64,000 nucleotides of DNA, taken from NCBI GenBank assembly GCA_951813605.1, contig OX638379.1, forward strand, positions 248,001 to 312,000. Direction: 5' to 3'. The notes under the pieces were generated by a model that made no database searches, had not been told where the DNA came from, and was given only the letters and a program-made list of their open reading frames with translations. This document shows, in pieces, positions 44,705 through 53,717 of this stretch. The position numbers and the translations under genes are program-made. Positions within the stretch are counted from its first letter, which is position 1. The number at the start of each line of letters is the position of its first letter. Source of the DNA: an uncultured Bryobacterales bacterium. Lineage in GTDB: Bacteria; Acidobacteriota; Terriglobia; Bryobacterales; UBA6623.

Positions 44705-47260
44705 CTAGTGATTGTACAGGAACTCGTTGGTGCTAAGAAGCGCCCACAAGACGTTTTGCAGGCCCTCAGACCGATTCTCCGCCCGTGCAATGACGGTCTG
44801 GCAGTAGTCCTTCTCCTCCGCCTCTGGAAGCCTGGACAAGCTCGCGAGAAAGAATTGGTCCACGATCTCCTGGTCCGTCTTGCCTTCCCTGAGCGCGCGA
44901 GCCAGTTTGCCTTTCTCGGCGCTGGACTGAATCTTCTTGTTGACTGTGTCACCGACCAGCAGATGCATTGCCTGCCGAAGGGAGACACTCTCGTTTCGCT
45001 CGCACTTGGCGGCGTCTCTCTTGGGCCTGTCGAACATGTCGAGAAATGCGGACGGAATGCCGGGGTCCGCGAGGTTCACCGCCCTGACGCCGGGATAGTA
45101 CCCGAGAAAGTCCTGCGGCACTCCTGTTATCTGGACGATCGAGTCGACCAGTTGCTCCGCCGTCAGCCGTTTCAGGTAATATCGCGAGAAGTTCAATTCG
45201 TCTTCGCGATTGTCGGGCTCTGGGGCGGAGGAGAGCTGATACGTCTTGGAATTCGTGATGGTGCGAATGAGATGGTGCAGATCGTAGCCGTGCTCCACGA
45301 ATTCCTTAGCGAGGCGGTCAAGCAGGGCCTCGTTCGTCGGCGGGTTGCTAACGCGGAAGTCGTCCACGGGGCTGACGAGAGGCCGTCCCATGAACTGGTT
45401 CCAGAATCGGTTTACAGTGGCGCGCGCGAACCATGGATTCTCGTTCGAGGTGATCCAGTCGGCAAGCACCTCGCGCCGGTCCACCAGAGGCCGGATCAAG
45501 GGTTCCTTGCCATCGAGGAATCGGGGGCGGACCACTTGCTTGGTCTCGGGGTGACGGAATTCCTTCTCGAATTCGATGTAGCGAATCGCTTCGACGGGAG
45601 GGGGCCGCCGTCCCTTCCCTGCGAGCTGGGAGAAAAACGCCGCCATCGAAAGGAAGTCGTCGCGAGTCCACTTCGCCGAGGGATGGTCGTGGCAGCGGGC
45701 GCACTCAATGCTCACGCCTAGGAACGCCTGAGCCGCGAGCGTGGTGATGTCCTCCGTAGATCGGGAGAAGAAATTGACGGCCCCCACTTCCCAAGTGCTT
45801 CCGGTCGCGGTGAGAATCTCGGTCACGAACCGGTCGTAGGGCTTGTTTCCCGCAAAGGCCTTACGCAGCCAGTCTTGCAGGTAGGCCGTGCCGTCGCTCG
45901 AGGTCAGAACGGAGTTCGCGAAGAGGTCTCCCCACTTAGCCGCCCAGAATTCGGCATACTCGGGGCGCTCGAGCAGGTCGTCGATCAGACGTGCCCTCTT
46001 GTCGCCCGACGGTTCGGACAGGAAACGGCGGGCTTCCCCGACCGTCGGCACAATCCCGATTGTGTCTAGGTATACGCGTCGGATGAATTCCGCATCGGTT
46101 GCAAGGTTGGATGTGCCGAGATTCAGCTTTGCCAGTTTCTCGAAGACGAGTTCGTCGATGAAATTCGCCGGAGCCATGCTTCGGTTGTCCGCGACCTGCG
46201 TAGCCGCGACTCCCATCCGCACGGCCGTGACATGTCCCAGCGTGCGCACCAGGATCGTGCCCTCGCCCACCGCCTTGGCCGTTACATCGCCGCGAGACGA
46301 GACCTGCAAGAAAGGCTGGCCCTCTGTGGAGTACTGGACGCGCCGGGTCAGATCCTCCCTGCTGCCGTCGGTGTAGTGTCCGACGACGACGATCTGCTGG
46401 CGGCTTCCAGGACCGTCCAAGACGGTGAACTCGCGCGGGAATACCTCGATTCGCTGGAGCCTGGCGACAGTGCCTGCACTTTTCGTTGCCCCGCCGCGAA
46501 TCCAGTCGACCAAGACTTCATAATCGAATCCTCCCGGATCGATCAGGCGCCCGCCTCCGTGAGCCAGGGCGAACGTGGGCTTTTGGAGCAGCAGGCTCTC
46601 CTCGGGGTGGTCGAGGTTGATTCTACGTCCGTCGGACTGGCGGACTATTGCATCGTAGTCGGCGTCGGGGTCGTATCCGAAGAGCGATAGCTTGAAGCCG
46701 TTCTGACCGTTGAGAGCTCCGTGGCAATTGGTGTTACTGCACCCGTGGCGCGAAAAGACCGGCGCAACTTCCGTGGCGAAATCGATGCGCGCGCTGCGCC
46801 TCGGCTGCACGATGACCGCAGCGGAAGCCCGCAAGTCCCTGTATTCCGCGGACACTTTGGCGAACCCGAGTTGCCGCGCTTCAAACACGCCTGGCTCGAC
46901 TGTACGGACGATCTCTGGATCGTCAATCGAAACAGTCACCTCCGAACTGACATCTCGACGTGTGCCGCTGGAATCGATGGCCGTGAATAGCAGGGTGTGG
47001 CTGTTACCGGTCCCCCGAATGAACGCGACATCGGGTTCGATTACGAGGCTCTCGATATCGGTTGGGACGCTTGCCCCCCAGAGTGACACTGCCGCTAAAG
47101 CTACGATTCCCGCACCGCCGGCGATTCTGAGCGTCCGCCGTGGAACCGTTGGAATCGCACCAATCCCCAACTGTCTGCTTGCGCCGATTGCTCCGGCTTT
47201 CAAAGCACGATCGGATCGGAGAGCGAAATCTGCCGACCCATGTTCCCGATTCTCGATCAT
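44705..47260 (-). CDS. Planctomycete-type cytochrome-like protein with DUF1549 and DUF1553, Ig-like domains
   Basis: An 851-residue exported protein. After a membrane or signal segment (about 45-63) there is an Ig-like (BIG2-type) domain, then a 'CSNTNCHG' site resembling the planctomycete cytochrome motif at about 170. A second Ig-like domain follows ('FPREFTVLDGPGSRQQIVVVGHYTDGS'), then DUF1549 ('FIDELVFEKLAKL', 'RVYLDTIGIVPT', with haem-like 'CARCHDHP') and DUF1553 ('VDRREVLADWITSNENPWFARATVNRFWNQFMGRPLV'). The ATG comes one base after the stop of the upstream PPC gene, so translation is coupled. Function is unknown; with DUF1501 it forms a conserved pair proposed to act in periplasmic redox or polymer metabolism. 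Confidence 0.92.
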   Translation of the reverse strand: MIENREHGSADFALRSDRALKAGAIGASRQLGIGAIPTVPRRTLRIAGGAGIVALAAVSLWGASVPTDIESLVIEPDVAFIRGTGNSHTLLFTAIDSSGTRRDVSSEVTVSIDDPEIVRTVEPGVFEARQLGFAKVSAEYRDLRASAAVIVQPRRSARIDFATEVAPVFSRHGCSNTNCHGALNGQNGFKLSLFGYDPDADYDAIVRQSDGRRINLDHPEESLLLQKPTFALAHGGGRLIDPGGFDYEVLVDWIRGGATKSAGTVARLQRIEVFPREFTVLDGPGSRQQIVVVGHYTDGSREDLTRRVQYSTEGQPFLQVSSRGDVTAKAVGEGTILVRTLGHVTAVRMGVAATQVADNRSMAPANFIDELVFEKLAKLNLGTSNLATDAEFIRRVYLDTIGIVPTVGEARRFLSEPSGDKRARLIDDLLERPEYAEFWAAKWGDLFANSVLTSSDGTAYLQDWLRKAFAGNKPYDRFVTEILTATGSTWEVGAVNFFSRSTEDITTLAAQAFLGVSIECARCHDHPSAKWTRDDFLSMAAFFSQLAGKGRRPPPVEAIRYIEFEKEFRHPETKQVVRPRFLDGKEPLIRPLVDRREVLADWITSNENPWFARATVNRFWNQFMGRPLVSPVDDFRVSNPPTNEALLDRLAKEFVEHGYDLHHLIRTITNSKTYQLSSAPEPDNREDELNFSRYYLKRLTAEQLVDSIVQITGVPQDFLGYYPGVRAVNLADPGIPSAFLDMFDRPKRDAAKCERNESVSLRQAMHLLVGDTVNKKIQSSAEKGKLARALREGKTDQEIVDQFFLASLSRLPEAEEKDYCQTVIARAENRSEGLQNVLWALLSTNEFLYNH

Positions 47261-47261
47261 C

Positions 47262-49457
47262 CTACTTAACCTGCAAGGTGAACCCTCGAGTTACTTCCGT
47301 CACGTTCGTGCCGCCTTGACGGGCCGTGGCCCGAATGGCGATTCGATGCGGTCGGCGCTCGATCTCGTCGGGAATCGCGACCAGAGCCAGGTTGATCACG
47401 CCGTCCTGTTCGGAATCCGCTTCCAGGAGCAAGCCCGGCGGGAATTCCACTGGCTGCAGATTCAAGATCCCTTCAAAGCCTCTGGACCTCGAGACGGAGA
47501 CCGGGACATCGACACGTCCGCCCTTAGCGAGATCCATGCGGAATCCGCGAAACGGCTGTTCGATGCCCAGGGCGAACTGCGGAGGTTCCACGAACGTCAC
47601 GAGAACCTCCGTCTGTGGGATCTCGTTGTAGCCGGCTCCGTCTTCCGTGTAGAAAAATGGCAGCTCGGCGCGACGCGTCACTTCCTTGCCGCCGATCTCG
47701 GCTGTACCCAACACCTGTATCCGAGCCTGTGCCCACTCCGTTCCCGCGCCTGGCCATTCCGCGGCGGCATCGTGCTCGATCTCAAGCGTGCCCGAGGGGG
47801 AGTCCGTCCACAGCGTTAGGGGCCTCGCCGTCAGCGATGGAGGTAGGCCCTTCGCTAGAATCTTCACCGCGCCCCGAAACCCTTCCTCGCCCCGGACTGC
47901 CACGGGAATCTTCGCGACGCCTCCGAGCGGCCCGCGCACGCTGCCGCTCAGCGCGCCCAGCCGGAAATCGGGAGCTTTGTTCCATATCAGCAGGCGATAC
48001 GTGTTGTTCGGGCCTCCGCGTTTCGAGTTGTCGCGAAGCTGTAGGACGTAATCGCCGGCCGCATCGGCGTCATTGGGATTTCCGGTCTGGAAGTAATGCC
48101 AGAATTTAGAATCTAGCTTCTCCTTCTTTCGCAGCGAGTTGTAAAACGGCCCGCATTTCGTGCAGCGGTCGTCGCCACGGTCGATCAACTCCCCGTCTGG
48201 ACGCGCCAGCGTCAGGTTGGGATCGGTGATGTGGGATCCCAGGCCCTTGGCGTCGACGCGAAAAGCGATCTCGTCGTACTGGTCGACCGTGAACAGGACG
48301 CCGTCGCGGTCACCTGGTCGGTCGATTCGCCCGTTCAACACAACCGGGACCGTGATGGGCCTTGCGTGACCTAGATCGTCGTTGGGTTCTAGCTCAGTGA
48401 TCTCGGCCGTGTCGCCTACCGCGAACGCCAGGGGCATCACCATGCCCGATCGATCGGGGAAGGTGAGGTGCTGGATTCCCAGCGGAGCGTCTTCTGCGAT
48501 GTCCAGGGACAGCCGGTACAAGCAGTCGCATGGATTGTCCAGCCGCGCGATTGACGCCGAGATGCCGTCCCCGCTGAATTGCGGCACGGACGCAGTATTG
48601 AGGAAGTCTGCCCGCAACTCCACCTCGGCCTTCGTTCCCCGCTGGCCTCCCATTGGGAACAGGGACCACAGGACCGGGCTCCGTCCGATGGCGACCTGGT
48701 ACTGCCAATTGATTTCTTGCTCGTCGGAGAGAATTGTGTAGAAGTCCGAGAACCGTCGCGGGATGATCGTAAGGATATATTCCCCGGCTGCGTCGAACAC
48801 GTGGTCCAAGTAGGGATCTGTCCCGAAATAAGAGAGGTTCCTTGCCAGAACCCGCCCCTCGGCTGTCATTAGGATTGCAACGACATGGCCCGGCGCTTTG
48901 TTGCGCCCTGTGAGGACGTTAAAGGCCAAGCGTTCGCCTTTTTCGACTCGGAAGCGAAACATGTCGGAGTCATGGACAGTCTTGATCCTACCGTCAATGA
49001 CCACGGGAGTAGTGACTGGCTGAGATTGCTCGTAACCGTCGTTCGGCTCCAGTTCGGGCGCGCTATTCCAGCCGGTCACACGAAATAGGATTCTGTTTGA
49101 TGGCCCCTTCGGTGTAACAAGGTAAAGGAAGCGCGGACCTGGAGGTGCCGACTCGTCGGCTCGGATCAATGCTTCCACATCGAGCGGCGAGCCTCTCTTG
49201 ATCTTCGCCGTGACGTCATCGCATTCGCAGCGAATCCGCTGCACGCGGTCTAGATAGTTGCCACTGAAGCCGACCTCTATCTCCCGCCCTGCCTGAACGC
49301 TAAGAGGAAAGACCGAGCTCACGGCCGGTTGATTGATGGCGACCTCCGTCGGTCGATCCCCGGATGCCAAGCATTGAATTGCGGAGACAAGGGCGAACGA
49401 TCCGGTCCATGCAAGTCGCGCGAGACTTGGCCGCTCGAATCTGCTGCTTCGCGTCAT
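47262..49457 (-). CDS. Secreted protein with pre-peptidase C-terminal (PPC)-like beta domains
   Basis: The 731-residue product from ATG 49457 has a signal peptide ('WTGSFALVSAIQCLASG') and then serial beta-sandwich modules. PPC-type signatures occur twice: 'ELEPNDGYEQSQPVTTPVVIDGRI' plus 'DMFRFRVEKGERLAFNV', and 'ELEPNDDLGHARPITVPVVLNGRI' plus 'DGVLFTVDQYDEIAFRV'. A Cys pair ('DDRCTKCGPFY') may bind metal. Such proteins are frequent first genes of DUF1549/DUF1553-DUF1501 operons in Planctomycetes and Acidobacteriota. It is the promoter-proximal gene here; the next gene starts one base after its stop. Likely a surface binding protein; ligand unknown. Confidence 0.84.
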   Translation of the reverse strand: MTRSSRFERPSLARLAWTGSFALVSAIQCLASGDRPTEVAINQPAVSSVFPLSVQAGREIEVGFSGNYLDRVQRIRCECDDVTAKIKRGSPLDVEALIRADESAPPGPRFLYLVTPKGPSNRILFRVTGWNSAPELEPNDGYEQSQPVTTPVVIDGRIKTVHDSDMFRFRVEKGERLAFNVLTGRNKAPGHVVAILMTAEGRVLARNLSYFGTDPYLDHVFDAAGEYILTIIPRRFSDFYTILSDEQEINWQYQVAIGRSPVLWSLFPMGGQRGTKAEVELRADFLNTASVPQFSGDGISASIARLDNPCDCLYRLSLDIAEDAPLGIQHLTFPDRSGMVMPLAFAVGDTAEITELEPNDDLGHARPITVPVVLNGRIDRPGDRDGVLFTVDQYDEIAFRVDAKGLGSHITDPNLTLARPDGELIDRGDDRCTKCGPFYNSLRKKEKLDSKFWHYFQTGNPNDADAAGDYVLQLRDNSKRGGPNNTYRLLIWNKAPDFRLGALSGSVRGPLGGVAKIPVAVRGEEGFRGAVKILAKGLPPSLTARPLTLWTDSPSGTLEIEHDAAAEWPGAGTEWAQARIQVLGTAEIGGKEVTRRAELPFFYTEDGAGYNEIPQTEVLVTFVEPPQFALGIEQPFRGFRMDLAKGGRVDVPVSVSRSRGFEGILNLQPVEFPPGLLLEADSEQDGVINLALVAIPDEIERRPHRIAIRATARQGGTNVTEVTRGFTLQVK

Positions 49458-49929
49458 GGAGATCGCTCTCTGAGCCAATGCCCGCATCCGAGACGGGTGG
49501 CATCAACGGGCACCGACGAGGTGCCAAATTCGCCGCAATCCCTCAGTCGCGGTCTTCGCAATGCGCCGGAAAGCGCTAATGACTCTCGAGAGAGAGGCGG
49601 AGAATTGACCGCGAAGCAGCGAGCGGGGAAACGGCCAAGCGCTACAGGGAGACTGCCGGTGGCGTCGTCCCACTTTGGGGTCTGAGGACGCGACGCCGAT
49701 CCGCAACGGCCATTGATTGGGACTCGATGGCCCATGTGTTCGCTTCCGCCCTCCGCCGATGCTGCGCTGTCGCAACCGGTCCGTCGGACGGAACTCATGC
49801 GCCATTTAGTCGATGAGTCTCGTCGTGACGCTAGGCGCGTCCACAGTATACATGTCGGCGTGCTGCCCGAGTGGATCTTCTAGCGCTGGGGCACGGCACA
49901 CCGGATGCAGAATCAATGTGCGGAGGGGC
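49458..49929. other. Upstream region of the PPC operon and spacer to a receptor ghost
   Basis: About 470 bp with no convincing gene on either strand. The promoter of the minus-strand operon should lie here, but I could not place it. Confidence 0.4.
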
Positions 49930-50410
49930 GCAGCCCATTTGATTGCCGGCGGCGCCAGCTCAATGCCGTCATATCCTCCCAAGCGGAGACTCCAGCGGCG
50001 TTGAGCTGGAAGAACATCTCGCCGCTATGCGTGAGCAAGCAAATGCCGAACGTGGTCACAGGCTCGTCGCTGGAAATGAACGGCGAGGATTCGATCCGGG
50101 TGCCGGTGACATGGCGCTCACCATCGGAGCATTCGAAGAGACAGCCTCTGTCGAATTCGGCAATCTGGGCGCGATCTTGCCTAATGCCCGCAACTCCAGC
50201 AACTTCGATCAGGATTTGGGCCTAATGTAGCGAATATTCGCTAATGAAAACATTAATGTCGAGTTCCGTTTCGGAGTGTTCAACGCCTTCAACCGGGTTG
50301 TGTTCGGCAATCCTACTTCAATGGTTAGATGCCCTCCGGGACTCGGCACTCCCGGTGCCCAAACGAACCAGCCTAGTTAGGGTCCGTTCCGTTTGAAGAT
50401 CAACTCTTGA
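49930..50410 (+). pseudogene. C-terminal ghost of an Oar-like TonB-dependent receptor
   Basis: Translations in two frames parallel the last 150 or so residues of the receptor at 14262-17651. 'RQLNAVISSQAETPAALS' matches 'WQLNAIVSYQSGTPSEIA'. 'FGNLGAILPNARNSSNFDQDLGLM' matches 'FGNGTIFLGNARNFAILNEDFGLM'. After a TAG at 50228, 'NINVEFRFGVFNAFNRVVFGNP' matches 'DISVELRFEVFNAFNRVVFGGA'. The remnant ends with 'FRLKINS' at 50410. About 1,000 N-terminal residues are absent. It is non-functional and marks the deletion of a fourth TonB receptor. Confidence 0.85.
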
Positions 50411-50602
50411 CGGACCTCGTCGGCATCCAATCGCGAGACCGCACCGCCCGCACGGTACGGCCCTGCAGCGTTTGAGCCGGCTGTCTGCAGCGTCGCGGCA
50501 AAAAGCCGTCAAGTGCACCGAAGCTGTAGTCGGCGCGACCACCTTCATCTCATTCGCAGCCGTGTTTCACTTGTCGCCACGGAAACGGTGCCTGCGCTCT
50601 TA

Positions 50603-53566
50603 TCAGCGCGGTAAAGCTTGCAATCGAGCCCTGGCGCGGTCTCGTAGTCGGCGTATTTGCGGGTCCGTGAAGGGCAGGATTTCCAGCGAGCGGTTCAGCG
50701 CCGATTCGGCTTCCTGCCAGCGCTCCTGTCTCAAATAGATCTCCCCCAGTCGGCCGTATGCATCAGCGTGCTCGGGATAAATTCGAAGGACCTCTGTCAG
50801 ATGGCCCTCCGCGATCTTCCAGCGTTCCCGCGCAGCGTAGAGATCCGCGAGCAACAGCCGCGGCTCGATCTCGTCCGGGCGAACCGCCACCGCGGACTCA
50901 AGCAGGGTCACCGCGCGTGCAGCATCGCCGAGCCGCGCGTGCAGCCTCCCGATGCTCTCCGAGGTGTGAAAATCGACAAACGCGTCTTGCGGGGCGAGCG
51001 CCCGGGCTTGGAGAAATTCTTGGTAGCCTTCCTCGGATCGGCCCTCTGCCAAGTCGAACGTGCCGCGGTAGAAGTGGCTTCGGGCCGCCTCCGAAGCCTC
51101 GATGCGGCGGATGATCCCATCTCGTTGCTCTCTTGTTAGATCGTCCAGATCCAGCAACGGGAGCACACTCGCTTTCAATGCGGCAAGGCGCTGCATCGAG
51201 TCCCACCCCAGTCTCCTTCCGCTGTAGTTGTTGCGGGGGGCGGAAAACTCGATCAGTGGGCGATCGTTCGTGTTCAGCGGCGCCTCTCCCACGTAGCGTT
51301 CAATACCGTCTCTGCCCAGCAGGAACGCGCCGAGCAGACTGAAGGGGTCGTCCCCGTAGACAAGATCCCGTGACACCTGCTGTCGCCCCATGCGCACGCG
51401 GAGACGCTCCAGATCGATGCTCTCCGCTTGGTTGCGCCCGAGGAGGCCGACGACGGGATACATTAGATCCGGATCGCCGAGCCACAGTTCCACGTGAGGG
51501 AAAGCCTCGAGGAATGTTGCAGCGACGATCTTGAATTCGTCTTCGGAAAGTTGATAAAGCGGCAGCCACTGCACCATCACGCCACGTTCACGCAGTCGCG
51601 TTCTGGCGATTTGATAGTGCTCCAACGAGTAGAGGCTTCCGGTGCCGGCTCCCGCGGGGAAGAAGATATCCGAGACGACGAGATCGTAGCGGTTCTCGGA
51701 TGTCAGCAGGAAGTTCCGGCCGTCTTGGACCACGAACTTTGTTTTGGGATTGTCGAGTACGTCATGGTTTTGATGCGCGAAGAAAGGTGCACTGCGCACT
51801 AGGCTGTCGACTAGATCGACAATCACGAGGCTCTCGATCGGATGCCTCGCGACCGCTCCTGCCGTCATGCCAGCTCCCATTCCGATTGCCAGAACGTGCT
51901 GTGGATTCGGATGGAGCAGCATTGGGATGTGCCCCAGCCCTTGCGAGGAACGAGCCCCACGTCTCCCGGCTTGGACCTTGTCGTTGATCAAGAGGACGAC
52001 GTTGTCTCTCGTCTGCTCCACCCGAACGTTGGCGACCAAGCCGTCCTCGTAGTAGAGGACATTCCTTTCGTCTGCCGTAGTCCCGATGCCGACGTATAAG
52101 TCCGTCGTTTGAGCTGCCCGAAGGCCTATGCTGGCGACGACGGCCGTTGCGAGCATTGTGATCGACTTCGCCCGCCGGCCAATCTCGGAGGAGAAAGCTA
52201 GCACCGCAAGACCGGCCAGGACGTTGGTTGTGGCGACGAGCATCAAGCCCTGCTTGACGCCGATCGCCGGAATGACTAGGAATCCGACCACGAAGGATCC
52301 GGCGATCGCTCCGAGCGAATTGATCGCATTCACTTTTCCTATCGTCATTCCAAGGTTCCCCAATCGAGAGGTGCAGATGCGGCTTGCCAATGGAAATGTA
52401 CAGCCAAAAAGCAACGTTGGGACTAGCATCGTCGCGAGGCACAGCGTCAACTGAAGGCTGATCATGCTCGCCCAGTCGGATTCCGAGGATTCGACGATCT
52501 TGGAAGCTAGATCGGGCATGGCGCGGAAGAAATGGATCATTGTCAAGCCGCACAAGCCAATCGCGATCTCGATCGCACCAAAGCACAGCACGGGTCTCTT
52601 CGGGTGTTGGAGATACCTTCCGCAGAGATAGCTTCCGAGCCCCAATCCGCACAGGAATGTCGTCAGGATCAAGGTGAAGCTGTAGGTAGTCGACTGGAGG
52701 GCTACGCCTAGCGTTCGCGTCCAAAGCACCTCGTAGCCCAGTGCTGCGGCTCCAGATACCGAGAATGCGATCAGAACCAAGGTGATTGTCCGTCGCGAAC
52801 ACTCAAGAAACACGCTAGTCTTGGCCACCTGTCGGAGACCCGCCCGAACTTGGCGTCGGCTACGCTTCGAGCTTCGCTGGCTATTGCGCCTCGGTAGTGG
52901 AGCTGCTGGGTGCGACGGTTGCTGGGAGGCCCCCGGCTTGTTCCTGTGCCTGTAGTGCATGGCCAGGGCCAAGGTGCCGACTGCGATATTCAACGCGACA
53001 GCCAAGTTGTGGGTGCGAGAGACGCCGAGCGCTTCAATCAACAACAGACCCGTGACAAAGCATCCTAGGCAAGCGCCCGCGGTGTTGGTGGCGTAGAGGT
53101 ATCCCACCCCTCTCGCGACGCGCGATCGCGCTTCGACAATAAGACTGCTCAAGATTGGCAGAGTCGCTCCCATCAGAGTGGTCGGCAGAAGGATCAACAG
53201 GAAGCAAACGATGAACCTTGCCAGAGAGAGAACCAAGAAGGACGGGGAGAAGTGCCGGGACAGCTCGGGATACGAGCTCTCGAGGCCGGTGATGAGGGTC
53301 GGGAGCACGAGCGCATAGGCTCCAATCCCCGTCTCGACCAGGCCGTACAGGAGAAGGTGCTTGCCGACCTTGTCAACGATCTTTCCGAAGATCGCGCTTC
53401 CCAGCGCCAGCCCGGCAAAGAATGCCGTGAGGACCGTGCTAACCGCGAAGACCGTCGCCCCGAAAACCAGCGTGAACATTCGGACCCAGAGGACCTCGTA
53501 GATGAGGCTGGCAAAGCCTGTCACAAAGAACAGCGCGAGCAGGGTGGGCTGGAGACGTTGATTCAT
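50603..53566 (-). CDS. Fused membrane transporter-like / spermidine-synthase-like / TPR protein
   Basis: Three modules in 987 residues. Residues 1 to about 500 are two similar blocks of hydrophobic helices ('LALFFVTGFASLIYEVLWVRM', 'LIAFSVSGAAALGYEVLWTRT') joined by a basic linker (about 210-255). About 510-740 is a spermidine-synthase-like Rossmann domain ('HVLAIGMGAGMTAGA', 'VDLVDSLVR', 'VVQDGRNFL', 'YDLVVSDIF'). About 830-985 carries TPRs ('ARAVTLLESAVAVRPDEIEPRL', 'LTEVLRIYPEHADAYGRLGEIY'). Membrane-fused spermidine synthase homologues are known, but the aminopropyl acceptor is unproven. The usual acidic residues should be checked before calling it a polyamine enzyme. It lies 151 bp after a CRTAC1-like gene. 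Confidence 0.88.
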   Translation of the reverse strand: MNQRLQPTLLALFFVTGFASLIYEVLWVRMFTLVFGATVFAVSTVLTAFFAGLALGSAIFGKIVDKVGKHLLLYGLVETGIGAYALVLPTLITGLESSYPELSRHFSPSFLVLSLARFIVCFLLILLPTTLMGATLPILSSLIVEARSRVARGVGYLYATNTAGACLGCFVTGLLLIEALGVSRTHNLAVALNIAVGTLALAMHYRHRNKPGASQQPSHPAAPLPRRNSQRSSKRSRRQVRAGLRQVAKTSVFLECSRRTITLVLIAFSVSGAAALGYEVLWTRTLGVALQSTTYSFTLILTTFLCGLGLGSYLCGRYLQHPKRPVLCFGAIEIAIGLCGLTMIHFFRAMPDLASKIVESSESDWASMISLQLTLCLATMLVPTLLFGCTFPLASRICTSRLGNLGMTIGKVNAINSLGAIAGSFVVGFLVIPAIGVKQGLMLVATTNVLAGLAVLAFSSEIGRRAKSITMLATAVVASIGLRAAQTTDLYVGIGTTADERNVLYYEDGLVANVRVEQTRDNVVLLINDKVQAGRRGARSSQGLGHIPMLLHPNPQHVLAIGMGAGMTAGAVARHPIESLVIVDLVDSLVRSAPFFAHQNHDVLDNPKTKFVVQDGRNFLLTSENRYDLVVSDIFFPAGAGTGSLYSLEHYQIARTRLRERGVMVQWLPLYQLSEDEFKIVAATFLEAFPHVELWLGDPDLMYPVVGLLGRNQAESIDLERLRVRMGRQQVSRDLVYGDDPFSLLGAFLLGRDGIERYVGEAPLNTNDRPLIEFSAPRNNYSGRRLGWDSMQRLAALKASVLPLLDLDDLTREQRDGIIRRIEASEAARSHFYRGTFDLAEGRSEEGYQEFLQARALAPQDAFVDFHTSESIGRLHARLGDAARAVTLLESAVAVRPDEIEPRLLLADLYAARERWKIAEGHLTEVLRIYPEHADAYGRLGEIYLRQERWQEAESALNRSLEILPFTDPQIRRLRDRARARLQALPR

Positions 53567-53717
53567 GTACTCCGATTAAGCCGGGAGGCGTTCTGTTTAG
53601 GCGAATCGCTACCGTAACAGTTACCGGCTATGCCCGCAAGCGATTGACGCCGTGCGATCGGTGTTCTGTCCCGGAGGCTCAGCCTCGGGATCTGCGGGAT
53701 CCGGCGACTCGGGAAGG

